NCBI RefSeq assembly: GCF_017352115.1
Contig: NZ_CP071448.1
Span: forward strand, 4,513,001-4,577,000
DNA from: Flavobacterium endoglycinae
GTDB taxonomy: Bacteria; Bacteroidota; Bacteroidia; Flavobacteriales; Flavobacteriaceae
Length of the DNA: 64,000 nt
Direction of reading: 5' to 3'
This document shows, piece by piece, positions 1 to 9,800 of this stretch. A program made the translations under genes and the position numbers. The stretch's first letter is position 1. The number at the start of each line of letters is the position of its first letter. Below the pieces are notes generated by a model that saw only the letters and a program-made list of their open reading frames with translations, was not told the DNA's origin and did not search any database.

Positions 1-66
1 CTTTTTCATTGTTTCAATTTCATTCAATCTTAAAGTTTCACTGCCAGCGAGTTCCGAGCAGAGGGG

Positions 67-107
67 CAGCAAGATTTTTGGTTGTGATACAACCAGACAT
101 CTTGCTG
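67..107. repeat. Nested inverted repeat, candidate oriT-type structure
   Basis: Two nested stems are visible: CAGCAAGAT (67-75) pairs with ATCTTGCTG (99-107), and TGGTTGT (79-85) pairs with ACAACCA (89-95), with a 3-nt loop. A further inverted repeat, AGCTTCTA (131-138) / TAGAAGCT (172-179), lies just downstream. The stretch 1-392 has no convincing gene. ICEs of this phylum usually carry such repeats at oriT next to the mob genes, and no relaxase is present to the right, so an origin of transfer with mob genes to the left is plausible. The structure is seen directly; its function is inferred. Confidence 0.4.
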
Positions 108-392
108 ACTGCTAAAAACCGCAGTCCGTAAGCTTCTAAAATGCTTTTTTCAGCTTTAGAAATCAGTCAAGTAGAAGCTGTCATCCCTATTAAATTTTAA
201 AGAAAACCGATTCCAGAATCTATTTTAAAAATCTAAATGCACCAATTGAAGTGGTATTAGGGATTTACCTGAGAGCTAAATTAGAAAAGGCCTTCAAGCC
301 CTGCAATCCTCCCCAAATTTTGAGTAGGGTAAAAAGGCATAATCCTTTTTAATTTTACACTGAGTGAAGTATTAATTTTTAAATGATGAAGT

Positions 393-683
393 ATGATAAC
401 AGCAAATGATGCCGCCAAGGTTTTTGATACTGTTTTGAGTATCCCTGGCATGAATGAGATGGTGAAAATGGATCTAAAAATTTCACGAAAAAATGTACTG
501 CTTTTAAGCCATCTGATACAGGACGGACTGAAGATAAGGGAAGGGTCATCGGTACTCCTAGAGAGCATAAGCGAGCAGGGAAAGACAGAACTGGAAGGGA
601 TCTCACAAGAGTGTCTTCAGAAAGCGGGACTTATAGAACTGCATGAAAAACTTGCAGGAATCAGCGCTTCTGTAAAAGGCTGA
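393..683 (+). CDS. Small conserved ICE-associated protein
   Basis: This is a 96-residue, mainly helical, soluble protein with no signal peptide, membrane segment or catalytic motif. The phrase around residues 17-40 (SIPGMNEMVKMDLKISRKN) matches my memory of short hypothetical proteins found near mobilisation genes in Flavobacteriia conjugative elements. That is memory, not a search. It stands alone between the inverted-repeat region on its left and the MauE-type gene on its right, and is followed at once by a terminator hairpin. Its function is unknown. It may belong to the mobilisation end of the element. Confidence 0.65.
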   Translation: MITANDAAKVFDTVLSIPGMNEMVKMDLKISRKNVLLLSHLIQDGLKIREGSSVLLESISEQGKTELEGISQECLQKAGLIELHEKLAGISASVKG

Positions 684-707
684 TTCCAAAAACAATTACT
701 ATGATTT

Positions 708-747
708 AATGCCTGTGCTATTCTTACAAAGTTCAGGCATTTTTTTT
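708..747 (+). terminator. Rho-independent terminator
   Basis: AATGCCTG (708-715) pairs with CAGGCATT (734-741) and is followed by a run of T. It lies 25 bases after the stop of the 393-683 gene and separates it from the MauE/DUF6520 transcription unit. Confidence 0.75.
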
Positions 748-807
748 ATTCAATCGAATATGTAAAATTGCTTGATTTTCAAAGATTTTGGCTTGATTTT
801 TAAAGGA

Positions 808-835
808 TTTGAATGAAAAATCTGATTTACATTTG
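808..835 (+). promoter_or_regulatory. Bacteroidota-type promoter for the MauE/DUF6520 unit
   Basis: TTTG at 808-811, a 16-nt spacer, then TACATTTG at 828-835 match the phylum's -33/-7 pattern (TTTG ... TAnnTTTG), with a slightly short spacer. Transcription would start near 842, about 57 nt before the MauE-type gene's ATG at 899. Confidence 0.6.
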
Positions 836-898
836 CATGGATGAATACTGATAGTATCAAGAAAATAGAAATTATTAAAGTATTAAAACAGAAAGATC

Positions 899-2413
899 AT
901 GACCTTAAGCGACCGTACTAAATATTACATTGCAGAAACTATCTGCCTGCTCTACATCCTACTGTTCATTTATGCCTCTGCTAGCAAACTTATGGATTTC
1001 CAACACTTCAGAATCCAGCTCGGGCAGTCGCCTCTGCTTAGTGCCTTTGCTGAGCAAATCGCTGTTATTGTCCCTGTATCTGAAATTATTATCTGCGTTC
1101 TGCTTTTATTTCCTAGATATAAAGCCTCAGGTCTTTTCGCAGCTTATGGATTAATGGTCATGTTTACAGCCTATATTTTTATAATACTTAACTACACTGC
1201 TTTTGTGCCCTGCTCTTGTGGCGGCGTTCTGGAAAAACTTGGTTGGCAGTCACATCTTGTATTTAATTTATTCTTTGTTTTTCTCGCTGTTTTGGGAATC
1301 ATCCTTTATAAAAACAGTGGCACGCAGAAATTTCATGCGGTAAATAATAAAAAATTAACAGCATTATTTTCAGCTATCACAATCAGCAGTATCAGTGTAG
1401 TTGTTGTGATGTTTATATTTTCTGAAAAGATTATACATTATCATAATAGATTGACGAGACGTTTTCCGCAGACCCCTATTGAAAAGGTAAATGGGAAAGA
1501 TTTAAAACTGAATTCTTTTTATATAGCTGGAGCAGACAGCTTCCATATTTTTCTCGGTAATAGTACAGCACCGCTTCTGATAACAACTCTTAATACTCAT
1601 CTAACTATTACTGGGCAAAAAATGATAGAATTAAACCGCAAGAATTTGCCGTTTCGGGGTATTAGACTTTCTGTTCGGTCTCCTTATTTTTTTGCTGCAG
1701 ATGGCAGTGTCCCATGTGTTTTCAGAGGCAGAATTGAGAATTGGAAAGCGGAACTTGCATATAAGGGTGGAGAATATTTTACCACGACTCAAGCATTGGA
1801 TTCTGTATCGGTAGCAGTGGTTGCCAACAATTCCAGAACAGGCGATAATGTGTTAGGAATTATTAACGTGGGAGAAAAGAAGAATACGATTTTAAATCCG
1901 TCGATATTACAGAAGCAGTTCGACGGCGTATTTGATACTGACGGTCATCTGCTTTACAGCAGCGGACTAGATAAAATTGTATATCTCTATTATTACAGAA
2001 ACCAATTTACAATAGCCGACAAAGGTTTAAAAATTATTGGAAGAGGAACCACTATCGATACTATCAGCAGAGCCAAACTAAATATTGCAAAAGATAAAAA
2101 GCATCAGCAGCGTAAGTTTTCCACTCCGCCTCTATATGTAAATAAAAACAGTGCTGTCTATAAGAATTTGTTATTTGTAAATTCAGCAATACCAGGCAGG
2201 TTTGAAGAGGATAGGATCTGGGAGGAGGCAAGTATTATTGACGTGTATAATTTGAATGATAAGAGCTACCTGCTGAGTTTCTGCATCTATCATCTAAATG
2301 GCAGAAAAATGAAAAGTTTTATTGTACAAAATGATAACTTATATGTCCTTATTGGAACACAGATTATACGCTATAAAATAGGGACGAAAATAACATCAAA
2401 ATATACGAAATAA
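899..2413 (+). CDS. MauE/DoxX-like membrane protein fused to a C-terminal repeat domain
   Basis: The N-terminal ~150 residues hold four hydrophobic segments and a PCSCGG motif near residue 102. This is the layout of MauE/DoxX-family redox-associated membrane proteins, which support disulfide formation in exported proteins. A fifth membrane segment (about 155-178) leads to a ~320-residue C-terminal part rich in beta strands with repeating LY/YLYYY-type phrases. It looks like a beta-propeller-type extracytoplasmic domain (inference). The gene is 87 nt upstream of a DUF6520 peptide that contains cysteines, so oxidation or handling of that peptide is the natural hypothesis. The start codon follows a good -7 box and a 57-nt leader. 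Confidence 0.75.
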   Translation: MTLSDRTKYYIAETICLLYILLFIYASASKLMDFQHFRIQLGQSPLLSAFAEQIAVIVPVSEIIICVLLLFPRYKASGLFAAYGLMVMFTAYIFIILNYTAFVPCSCGGVLEKLGWQSHLVFNLFFVFLAVLGIILYKNSGTQKFHAVNNKKLTALFSAITISSISVVVVMFIFSEKIIHYHNRLTRRFPQTPIEKVNGKDLKLNSFYIAGADSFHIFLGNSTAPLLITTLNTHLTITGQKMIELNRKNLPFRGIRLSVRSPYFFAADGSVPCVFRGRIENWKAELAYKGGEYFTTTQALDSVSVAVVANNSRTGDNVLGIINVGEKKNTILNPSILQKQFDGVFDTDGHLLYSSGLDKIVYLYYYRNQFTIADKGLKIIGRGTTIDTISRAKLNIAKDKKHQQRKFSTPPLYVNKNSAVYKNLLFVNSAIPGRFEEDRIWEEASIIDVYNLNDKSYLLSFCIYHLNGRKMKSFIVQNDNLYVLIGTQIIRYKIGTKITSKYTK

Positions 2414-2500
2414 AGAGTATTAATCTATTGGCCAAGTAGCAGGGGTTTGATCGAAAACCTGTAAAAAAGAGTAGATCATTAACCGTAAAATTATATTATT

Positions 2501-2767
2501 ATGAAAGCAAATGTTTTTAAAATCGGTCTGCCGATGGCAGTTGTGGCTTTTGGACTTGCTAGTGCTGCAGGCACAAGCTCGACTAAGGAAAGTTCAAAAG
2601 TTTTTGCACAGAATGGGTATGAGCACATCAGCGTTAACAATGCCTGTAACATACCTAAAGCATTTTGTGATGAACAAGGTGATGAGGCATGTACTGCTCC
2701 CGACACGGGAAATCAGCTTTATTCGCAGCCATCAAATTGTGTATTACCTTTAAAGAGAAGTGAGTAG
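2501..2767 (+). CDS. DUF6520 family secreted Cys-containing peptide
   Basis: This 88-residue protein has an N-terminal hydrophobic, signal-like stretch (residues 9-25) and a short mature part with four cysteines (in NACNIP, AFCDEQ, ACTAPD and SNCVLP). The final pattern, QLY followed by NCVLPL, fits the DUF6520 family of small Flavobacterium exported peptides as I know it. The role of the family is not established. It is translated behind a MauE-type protein and ahead of a strong terminator. The convergent S9 peptidase and SusCD genes suggest that the peptide is processed or transported by that set. That functional link is inference. Confidence 0.8.
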   Translation: MKANVFKIGLPMAVVAFGLASAAGTSSTKESSKVFAQNGYEHISVNNACNIPKAFCDEQGDEACTAPDTGNQLYSQPSNCVLPLKRSE

Positions 2768-2790
2768 TAAGGTGCTATTCTATGAGAAGG

Positions 2791-2827
2791 ATGCCTCCAT
2801 CGTTTAAATTCGGTGGAGGCATTTTTA
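2791..2827 (+). terminator. Terminator after the DUF6520 gene
   Basis: ATGCCTCCA (2791-2799) pairs with TGGAGGCAT (2814-2822), followed by TTTT. It ends the MauE/DUF6520 unit just before the convergent peptidase gene. Confidence 0.75.
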
Positions 2828-2846
2828 ATTTATTTAGAAAAGAAAC

Positions 2847-5459
2847 TTAGTTATAATATGTGCCAAACCACTCTTTTTTCTTTTCTCCTTTCAGGTAATA
2901 ATCAAACCATTCCATTATACGTATATTCAAATCTTGAGCATTCTTTTTGTTTTCCAGAGTATGTTCTTCCTCGGGATAAACAAGCAGTATGTGCTCTTTA
3001 TTCAGACGCCTTAGAGCCAGATAAAATTCCAAACTGTTTTGCATATTAACATGACGGTCTTCGGCTCCAGCCCAGCTTAGTAAAGGGCTATTAACGTTTG
3101 ATGCTAACAGTACAGGAGAATTATTTAAATAGCTCTTCATGTCTTCAAAAAGGGATTTTCCAATTCGAATCTGGTGGTCTTCAGCACGAAAGAAATCAGG
3201 TCTTCGAAACAGAGGGCCTACATATAAATATGAACTGATCAGATCAGTCCACGCTGCGCCTGAAACTGCGGCTGCAAACCTATCGGTTTGAGTAATTATT
3301 AGATCAGTTTCATACCCGCCGAAAGAGTGGCCGATAAGCCCCACCTTAGTTGCATTCACATAACCTTTTGCCACTGCGGCATCCACGGCAGCCAGCACAC
3401 TGTTGGTTACTGATTTTTTTAAATTTCCAAATTCATAATTAATATCTGGAAACAAGACAAAATAGCCATTAGCAGTATAATTATTGACGTTAAAACCAGT
3501 ATTGGAAATCATTGAAGGATTTATATAATCATTCAAATAACTGAATTGTCTTTCATATATGTGTACAACCATCGGATATTTCTTGTCTGCTTTAAAATCA
3601 GCAGGATAGAAAAGAATTCCCTTTGTTTTAATGCCATCGGAAATGTACTCAATTTTCTCATTTCTGCTCCAGTAGAAATACTTCTGTTGAGGATTGCTCT
3701 GCATTATTTCAGTAGCCTTGTCTTTATAAAGCATCAGCTTAGGAGAAGATTCGAAGCTTTCAGAGACATACATGTAAATACTTTTATCCTGAGCTTTTTT
3801 AACTAGACTGATCTTATTATTGCCCCAGACCATTTCCTTAATTCCAGAATTGATGTTCCACCAGCTCAGGCCAGTAGCACCAGTTTCTTTATTCACTGTT
3901 TCCAGGAGGAAACCTACTTTTAAATCCAGTGTGTAAGTGCCCGATACAGTTTTATCAAACAACAGATTAGGATTAAAGGAATTAATCCTAAAAGTCTTTT
4001 GGATTTCTCTTCCATTGGTTAATCTCTTTTTCTTTTTTCCGTCAAGCGAGATTTTCCACAAATCGTATCTGTCATATAGTATAATTTCACCATCGCTAGT
4101 CCAACCGCCTATGCCGTAAGGCTTGTCTTCCGAGGGACTGTTATTATCCTCTGCAAAAAAGGAATTAGGCAGGTTAAGGGTAATGCAGATATGGCTGTCA
4201 TTCTTAATGCTGTATATCCACCATTGTCCACTTTTAGCGTAGCATAGATAAGCACCGTCTGGAGATCCGAAAGGTTTTGCATCGGCTGTATGGTTATTCA
4301 CAATTGGATTGCGAGTGCCGCTATTAAGGTCAAGAATATATAGGTCATAAGGGCAGAACTGTCTACTCTGCGGCTCGTAAGCAATTGGATCATAGATAAA
4401 GGCATAATTATAGTCACTGCTAATAAATCCAGCTGAAAATGTGCTATCTGTAATAAGCTGTACTTTGTTTTCCTGAATATTCCATAATGCCATTTTATCG
4501 GACATTTTTGGGTTGCCAAAATACTTGCGGTAGTCGAACAAAAGCTTGTCTCTTGTGTTCCAAATCTCAACATCTTTCGGATCTATACTTTTTAAAGTGT
4601 CATCGGAAAATTTAAGCCTTACAAGTACTTTTGTTCCGCTTTTCGCATGCGCTGCATTACCGAGCGGCGAATCAGTTATCTGCATGCCTTTTGGAAAACC
4701 ATTACTTTTGGAATTAAGAATGCTGAGTTTATCTTTGCTAATGCTGTAATAATAAAACTTCGATCCTTGACCAATATCTCCCATAAAAGAAATTGCATCT
4801 GCCTCCCAGTAAAGCTTTTTTAACGGTGTACTTTGGTTAGCTGCTAGTATTTTTATGTCGATGGGGTCTTTAAAAAGAATCAATTCTGTACCATAATGAT
4901 TGTTGTTAGAGACATTAAAAACAACGCCCTTCTGGTCCGGATCATAACAATAGCTGGTTATGTCTTTCCTTTGATAGACTACTTTGCCAGTTAAAGTTCG
5001 AATTTCAAGGAACTGCTTGTTATCATTACTATTTCTAAGTACTACACTATATCTATTATTTTTTGAAAAATCAAAACTAACGACATTAGCAATTTTATCG
5101 GCAGTTGCAGTGTGTAGATTCTGCAGATAAAGTGTATCTTGTGAAATACATCCGAATTGTAGCTCGGCATTAAATTTACCTGTTCTACAATTGGCAAATT
5201 TTTGCTTTTGGCCTCCAGCGATCTTCTGCAGGACAAGTGTATCGCTGTCTGTATATTTATAATTCAGACGGTAGCTTGCCCAGTTGCCATTGTTTGAAAT
5301 CTTATCAGGATACAATTTGCTCCATTGTTTGTAATCAGCGGGTGTCAGCATTCTTTTTTGGCCAGCCTGCCCTAATAACATAGGGCAGGTTACTAACCAA
5401 AAAATGAAACAGGTAAACCTAGAAAAAGTATTGGCGGATATAAATTTAATTGCCTTCAT
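2847..5459 (-). CDS. S9-family prolyl-oligopeptidase-like serine peptidase
   Basis: The protein has 870 residues with a signal peptide (residues ~12-32), a long beta-propeller-like region, and a C-terminal alpha/beta hydrolase. The nucleophile motif GHSFGGYE places Ser712. Asp801 (AGAEDRH) and His833 (PEEEHTL) complete the triad. Such enzymes cleave peptides, usually at the periplasmic or outer-membrane side when exported. Its ATG overlaps the end of the susD-type gene by 14 nt, so SusC, SusD and peptidase are one operon and are probably translationally coupled. A peptidase instead of a glycosidase in a SusCD operon points to a peptide or protein substrate. The specific substrate is not deducible. 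Confidence 0.85.
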   Translation of the reverse strand: MKAIKFISANTFSRFTCFIFWLVTCPMLLGQAGQKRMLTPADYKQWSKLYPDKISNNGNWASYRLNYKYTDSDTLVLQKIAGGQKQKFANCRTGKFNAELQFGCISQDTLYLQNLHTATADKIANVVSFDFSKNNRYSVVLRNSNDNKQFLEIRTLTGKVVYQRKDITSYCYDPDQKGVVFNVSNNNHYGTELILFKDPIDIKILAANQSTPLKKLYWEADAISFMGDIGQGSKFYYYSISKDKLSILNSKSNGFPKGMQITDSPLGNAAHAKSGTKVLVRLKFSDDTLKSIDPKDVEIWNTRDKLLFDYRKYFGNPKMSDKMALWNIQENKVQLITDSTFSAGFISSDYNYAFIYDPIAYEPQSRQFCPYDLYILDLNSGTRNPIVNNHTADAKPFGSPDGAYLCYAKSGQWWIYSIKNDSHICITLNLPNSFFAEDNNSPSEDKPYGIGGWTSDGEIILYDRYDLWKISLDGKKKKRLTNGREIQKTFRINSFNPNLLFDKTVSGTYTLDLKVGFLLETVNKETGATGLSWWNINSGIKEMVWGNNKISLVKKAQDKSIYMYVSESFESSPKLMLYKDKATEIMQSNPQQKYFYWSRNEKIEYISDGIKTKGILFYPADFKADKKYPMVVHIYERQFSYLNDYINPSMISNTGFNVNNYTANGYFVLFPDINYEFGNLKKSVTNSVLAAVDAAVAKGYVNATKVGLIGHSFGGYETDLIITQTDRFAAAVSGAAWTDLISSYLYVGPLFRRPDFFRAEDHQIRIGKSLFEDMKSYLNNSPVLLASNVNSPLLSWAGAEDRHVNMQNSLEFYLALRRLNKEHILLVYPEEEHTLENKKNAQDLNIRIMEWFDYYLKGEKKKEWFGTYYN

Positions 5460-6840
5460 TTTGGGGAAGCAGATTTGGATTTAACAATAATTCAGATTCT
5501 GGAATCGGGAACAATCTATCTGATGTATTCCATTGATTTTTAAATTGCTGGAGAACCTTATCGAGTCTGCCAGTTCTTTTAAGATCAAAAAAGCGGTGTC
5601 CAAATTCCGTAAATAATTCTAGTCGTCTTTCCGTGTAGACTGCTTTAAGGATGTCTTCAGAGTTTAAAGCGGAAGTGTTGCCAAGTCCTGCGAGGTTTCT
5701 GGTTTTATTAAGGTCTTCTTTTGCACCGATCAGATCTCCTGTATGCGCCCGTGCTTCAGCTCTGATAAGGTACTGTTCGGCAAGTCTTAGCACAATGGAA
5801 TATTCTAAAGATGTGCTTCCCGTACTTGACTGGTTTTTATATTTATAGGGATGATACCAAGTGGAGCCGCCATTTGAAACTGCCTTGAGCCATTGTGCTT
5901 TTCGTAGATCGCCTATGGTGAAGGAATTAAAAAGATCTTGAGAAACTGCAGTTAATGCGGGAGGTCCCTGCTGAAAAATAAACGAACTTCCTTCATATGT
6001 GTTGGTACCTGCTGTTGCTGGCATGAACTGCCAGATTGTAGATTGGCTCTGCTTTTCAAAAAGCGTATTTATTGACTGCGGCCAAACATACAAATCACTC
6101 TGATTTAGAACGGCTGATGAGGCGTCTGCAGCTTCCTGCCACAATTCCATGTAAAGGCAGACACGGGAAAGAACCGCTTTTGCCGCAAATTTGTTAGGTC
6201 TTGACCTGTCACTTCCAGTATATTGCTTTGGAAGAAGATCAACAGCTTGTTCTAGATCACCCTTAATCTTTTGGTAAGCCTGGCTCTCCTGCATTCTTGA
6301 GACGGTGCTGTTATCCTTATAATCCGTTGATGTTATGTATGGAATTGGACCAAACGTATTCAGAAGGTAGAAATGAATCAAGCCCCTAACGAAAATTGCC
6401 TCTCCAAGAAGCTGATCTTTATCTGCCTTCGCAAACGTTGCTGAGGCTTTTATTCCCTCAATAACTGAATTGGCAGCGTAAATCTGGCTGTAGCTGCTAT
6501 TCCATAATTCTAATAGTGCGGTATCAGTCTGCATTAATGAATTATTGTAGAAGTTTGCCTGAACTGCTGCGGCGTTCCCATAAAAACTGAGCTCGTCAGC
6601 ATACAAGCCAAGCTGCACCGTTAAGCCAGTAGGGTAGCCGGTCAGGAATCCTTTATCGCGCATCTTCGAATAGATATCCACCATGGCGGCATTGGCAGTG
6701 GATTTATCCGCGAAAACTGCCGTAGATGTTAGTTGTGAAGAAGGCAAATCCACATCGGTAAATCCGGAGCATGCCGAGAATAGATTGGTTAAAGCAAGAA
6801 CAAGAAGCCGTGCTTTTATACTTAATTTTATATTTTTCAT
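5446..6840 (-). CDS. SusD/RagB-family nutrient-binding lipoprotein
   Basis: The 464-residue protein begins with a lipoprotein signal ending at LFSAC (Cys24). It carries SusD-type features: a TPR-rich N-terminal half (ANSVIEGIKA, GEAIFVRGLIHFYLLNTFGP) and the C-terminal RRLELFTEFGHRFFDLKRTGR segment typical of SusD/RagB. It acts as the outer-membrane lid of the SusC channel encoded just upstream (16-nt gap). It is slightly short for the family but looks intact. Association with an S9 peptidase rather than a glycosidase suggests peptide capture. Confidence 0.92.
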   Translation of the reverse strand: MKNIKLSIKARLLVLALTNLFSACSGFTDVDLPSSQLTSTAVFADKSTANAAMVDIYSKMRDKGFLTGYPTGLTVQLGLYADELSFYGNAAAVQANFYNNSLMQTDTALLELWNSSYSQIYAANSVIEGIKASATFAKADKDQLLGEAIFVRGLIHFYLLNTFGPIPYITSTDYKDNSTVSRMQESQAYQKIKGDLEQAVDLLPKQYTGSDRSRPNKFAAKAVLSRVCLYMELWQEAADASSAVLNQSDLYVWPQSINTLFEKQSQSTIWQFMPATAGTNTYEGSSFIFQQGPPALTAVSQDLFNSFTIGDLRKAQWLKAVSNGGSTWYHPYKYKNQSSTGSTSLEYSIVLRLAEQYLIRAEARAHTGDLIGAKEDLNKTRNLAGLGNTSALNSEDILKAVYTERRLELFTEFGHRFFDLKRTGRLDKVLQQFKNQWNTSDRLFPIPESELLLNPNLLPQNEGN

Positions 6841-6856
6841 AATAAGAAGCTTTTAA

Positions 6857-9800
6857 TTAAAAAGTCAATTGTATACTGCTTGTATAAATTTTTAAAGGAG
6901 GGAGGTAGCCAGAAGTTTTAAACTCGGGGTCAATTCCCTTGTACTTGGTGAATGTCAATACATTCTGGCCTTGAAGACTTAGTCTGCAGATAATTTTCTT
7001 CGTCCAGGATCTTGGAAGCTCGTAGGTCAGGGAAATATTCTTGAGACGTATGTAGGAAGCATCTACAATTGAAGCGTCACTCTGCAGATATCTTAGATAA
7101 GCCTGCTGCTTTGCTGAGTTTGACACGCTGTAACCCTGATAGGGCCCTAAATCTCCTTCACTTTGCCAGTGCTGGGCAACTCCTGCAGACTGGTTATTCA
7201 TTGTTCCCGGCATTGGCTGTCCATAGTTTTCACTGTAATTCTGCTGTTTTGAAAAATGAAAAAGAAAATCCAGTTCCAAATTGTGAAATCGTATATGGTT
7301 CTGCAGACCTCCGTAATATTTGGGATTTAGATTTTTTGTAGTCTGCCGGTCTTGATTTGCCGTAAATACACCATCTCCGTTTACATCTTCAAACTGATAA
7401 ATGCCGGTAGCAGGATTAAGGCCTGTATAATGGTAAGTTTTAACTATATTTAAAGGTTCTCCGATTACATACCTGTTTTTATAAGTTGAGACCTCCAATC
7501 CTGGAAAAGAAATAAGTTCGTTTTTAATGCTGGTAAGATTAAAACTGGTGGTCCAATTGAAACTGCTGTTTGTTATATTTTGAGTTTTAAGGGTAAATTC
7601 TATTCCTTTATTTTGTACCACGGCATCCAGATTTGCCTGAATAGAACTGAAACCTGTTGTGCCTGGAAGAGGTATCCCTACCAGTTGGTTAGATGAATGG
7701 TTTTGGAACCATGCAAGACCAGTAAAAATTCTGTCTTGCAGAAATCCTGCTTCAATCGCCATTTCCATTTTTCTGTTTGTCTCCCAGCCGAAATCAGCAT
7801 TAAATAATCTGCTGGGCTGCATTCCGGAAATTCCCTGATATTTGGTGCCTGAAGTGCTGTAGGTATCCATAAATTGATAATCGCCTATCTGATCATTACC
7901 TGTTGTGCCATAGCTTGCTCGTAATTTTCCATAACTTAAGAAAGGAAAATTGGCGTTCATCCATCTGCTTTCGCTGAATATCCATGCTGCTCCCACAGCC
8001 CCGAAATCTGCAAATTGCCTTCCGGGTCCAAAACGGCTTGAGCCATCTCTTCTTGCTGTGAGATTTAAAATATATTGGCCTGCCAAATTAAGATTTACTC
8101 TCGCGAACAAGGCCTGATACTTATACAGCGTTTCGTCACTGTTTAAGACAATATTGGAAGATGCGGATGCAGGGTTGCTGATTAAGTTGTTACTAGTGAA
8201 TCCTCGAGACTGCGTAATGAACTGATCCCCATTCTGCTGCTGGAAAGTTGTACCTGCCAGAACATCAAATGCAATTTTATCTAGTTTTTTTGTCCATGAT
8301 AATTTTGGCTCAACTATCCAAGAATTGCGGTTTACAATATTAGAAATGGCCAGTGATGATTCGGTTCCTAGCCCATACGAGGGATTGTATATAGTTGATG
8401 GCTGCAGGTTTATCTGTTTTTGATCCAGATTTGTGTAACCTAAGCTTGCGCTAGCTGAAAAGCCGGCTCCAAGTTCATAAGAAAGTATAGCATTTGAAAG
8501 CAGATCAAAAGTATTGCCCTTAGTCTGTCCATTTAAGATAGCAACAGGATTTTGAAAGGTATTGTTCTCCCAGTTGAGATTTCCTGACTGATCATACAGC
8601 GACGGCGCATTAGGGGAAAGCTGAATTGCTGTCTGTGTAAGGTCCACAAGAGGCATCGAGCTGGACTGCGCAGAGTATACCGCTGAGAAATTCAGATGAA
8701 ATCTTTCGTCTTCTGATTCATGATTTATATTTGCCCTTCCGCTGGCTTTGACATAATTAAAGTTGCCGGGAAATACGGTGGTCTCTTTAGAGTAGTTTCC
8801 GCTAAGAAGAAACTGCGTGTGTTGCGATTCTCCCGAAATAGTAGTCTGCAGATTAGTATATTCGGCAGTCCCTCCAATTAGTTCTTTCTGCCAGTCAGTT
8901 TCTCGATTCTGATCCCATGTGCCGTTGATATCATATGCATTTGCAGGATATTGGGTTATTCCGTCATTGGCAAAGGCTTCTTTACGCATGGCAATATAAC
9001 GTGGTGTATCAAGCACTTTTTTAAAACCTGTAACCCTGCCCAGACCATTGGAATAATCTACGGAGACAGATGTTTTGCCTGACTTGCTTTTTTTGGTTGT
9101 AATAAGCACTACGCCATTTGCTCCTCTGGAACCGTATATAGCAGTTGCATCAGCATCTTTCAGAACTTCGATTGATGCTACATCGGACGGGTTGATGCTG
9201 TTTAGAGGACTGTTTTGTGCCGGCATATTTGCGGAAGTATAGCTGCTGCCTATGCCTTGTGAAGAATATGGCACACCATCTATTATGTAAAGAGGACTGT
9301 TTCCGTCGCTTCTTAAACTGTTTAGCCCGCGTATTTCTATGTAAAATCCACTTCCAGGCATTCCTGTATTCTGCACTATATTAACACCTGCCATGCGGCC
9401 CTGCATGGTGGCTAATACATTGGTTACTGGTTGGTTTTCAATATCTTTGGAGGTAATTCGGGCAATGCTCCCCGTTCGGTCTTTTTCCTTTACGGAATAA
9501 TAACCAGCATTTACCCGAACCTCCTGCAGAGTTGTGGTATCATATTCCAGCTTAATGTCAATTTTAATCTGGTTATTTACTGGAATAAATTTAGTTTTGA
9601 AACCAATAAAAGACACTATTAATGTGTCGCTAGAGGAAGCTTGAAGCGAATAATGGCCATTGTAGTCTGTGATTGCGGCCATATTGTTATTGCCTTTAAG
9701 GATGATTGCCACTCCGGGCAGAGGAGAAGCTCCATCACTTACAATCCCCTGAACCTGATGGCTCTGGTAATAAAGCGTTTTGGAATTTCGAAAGTTTCTG

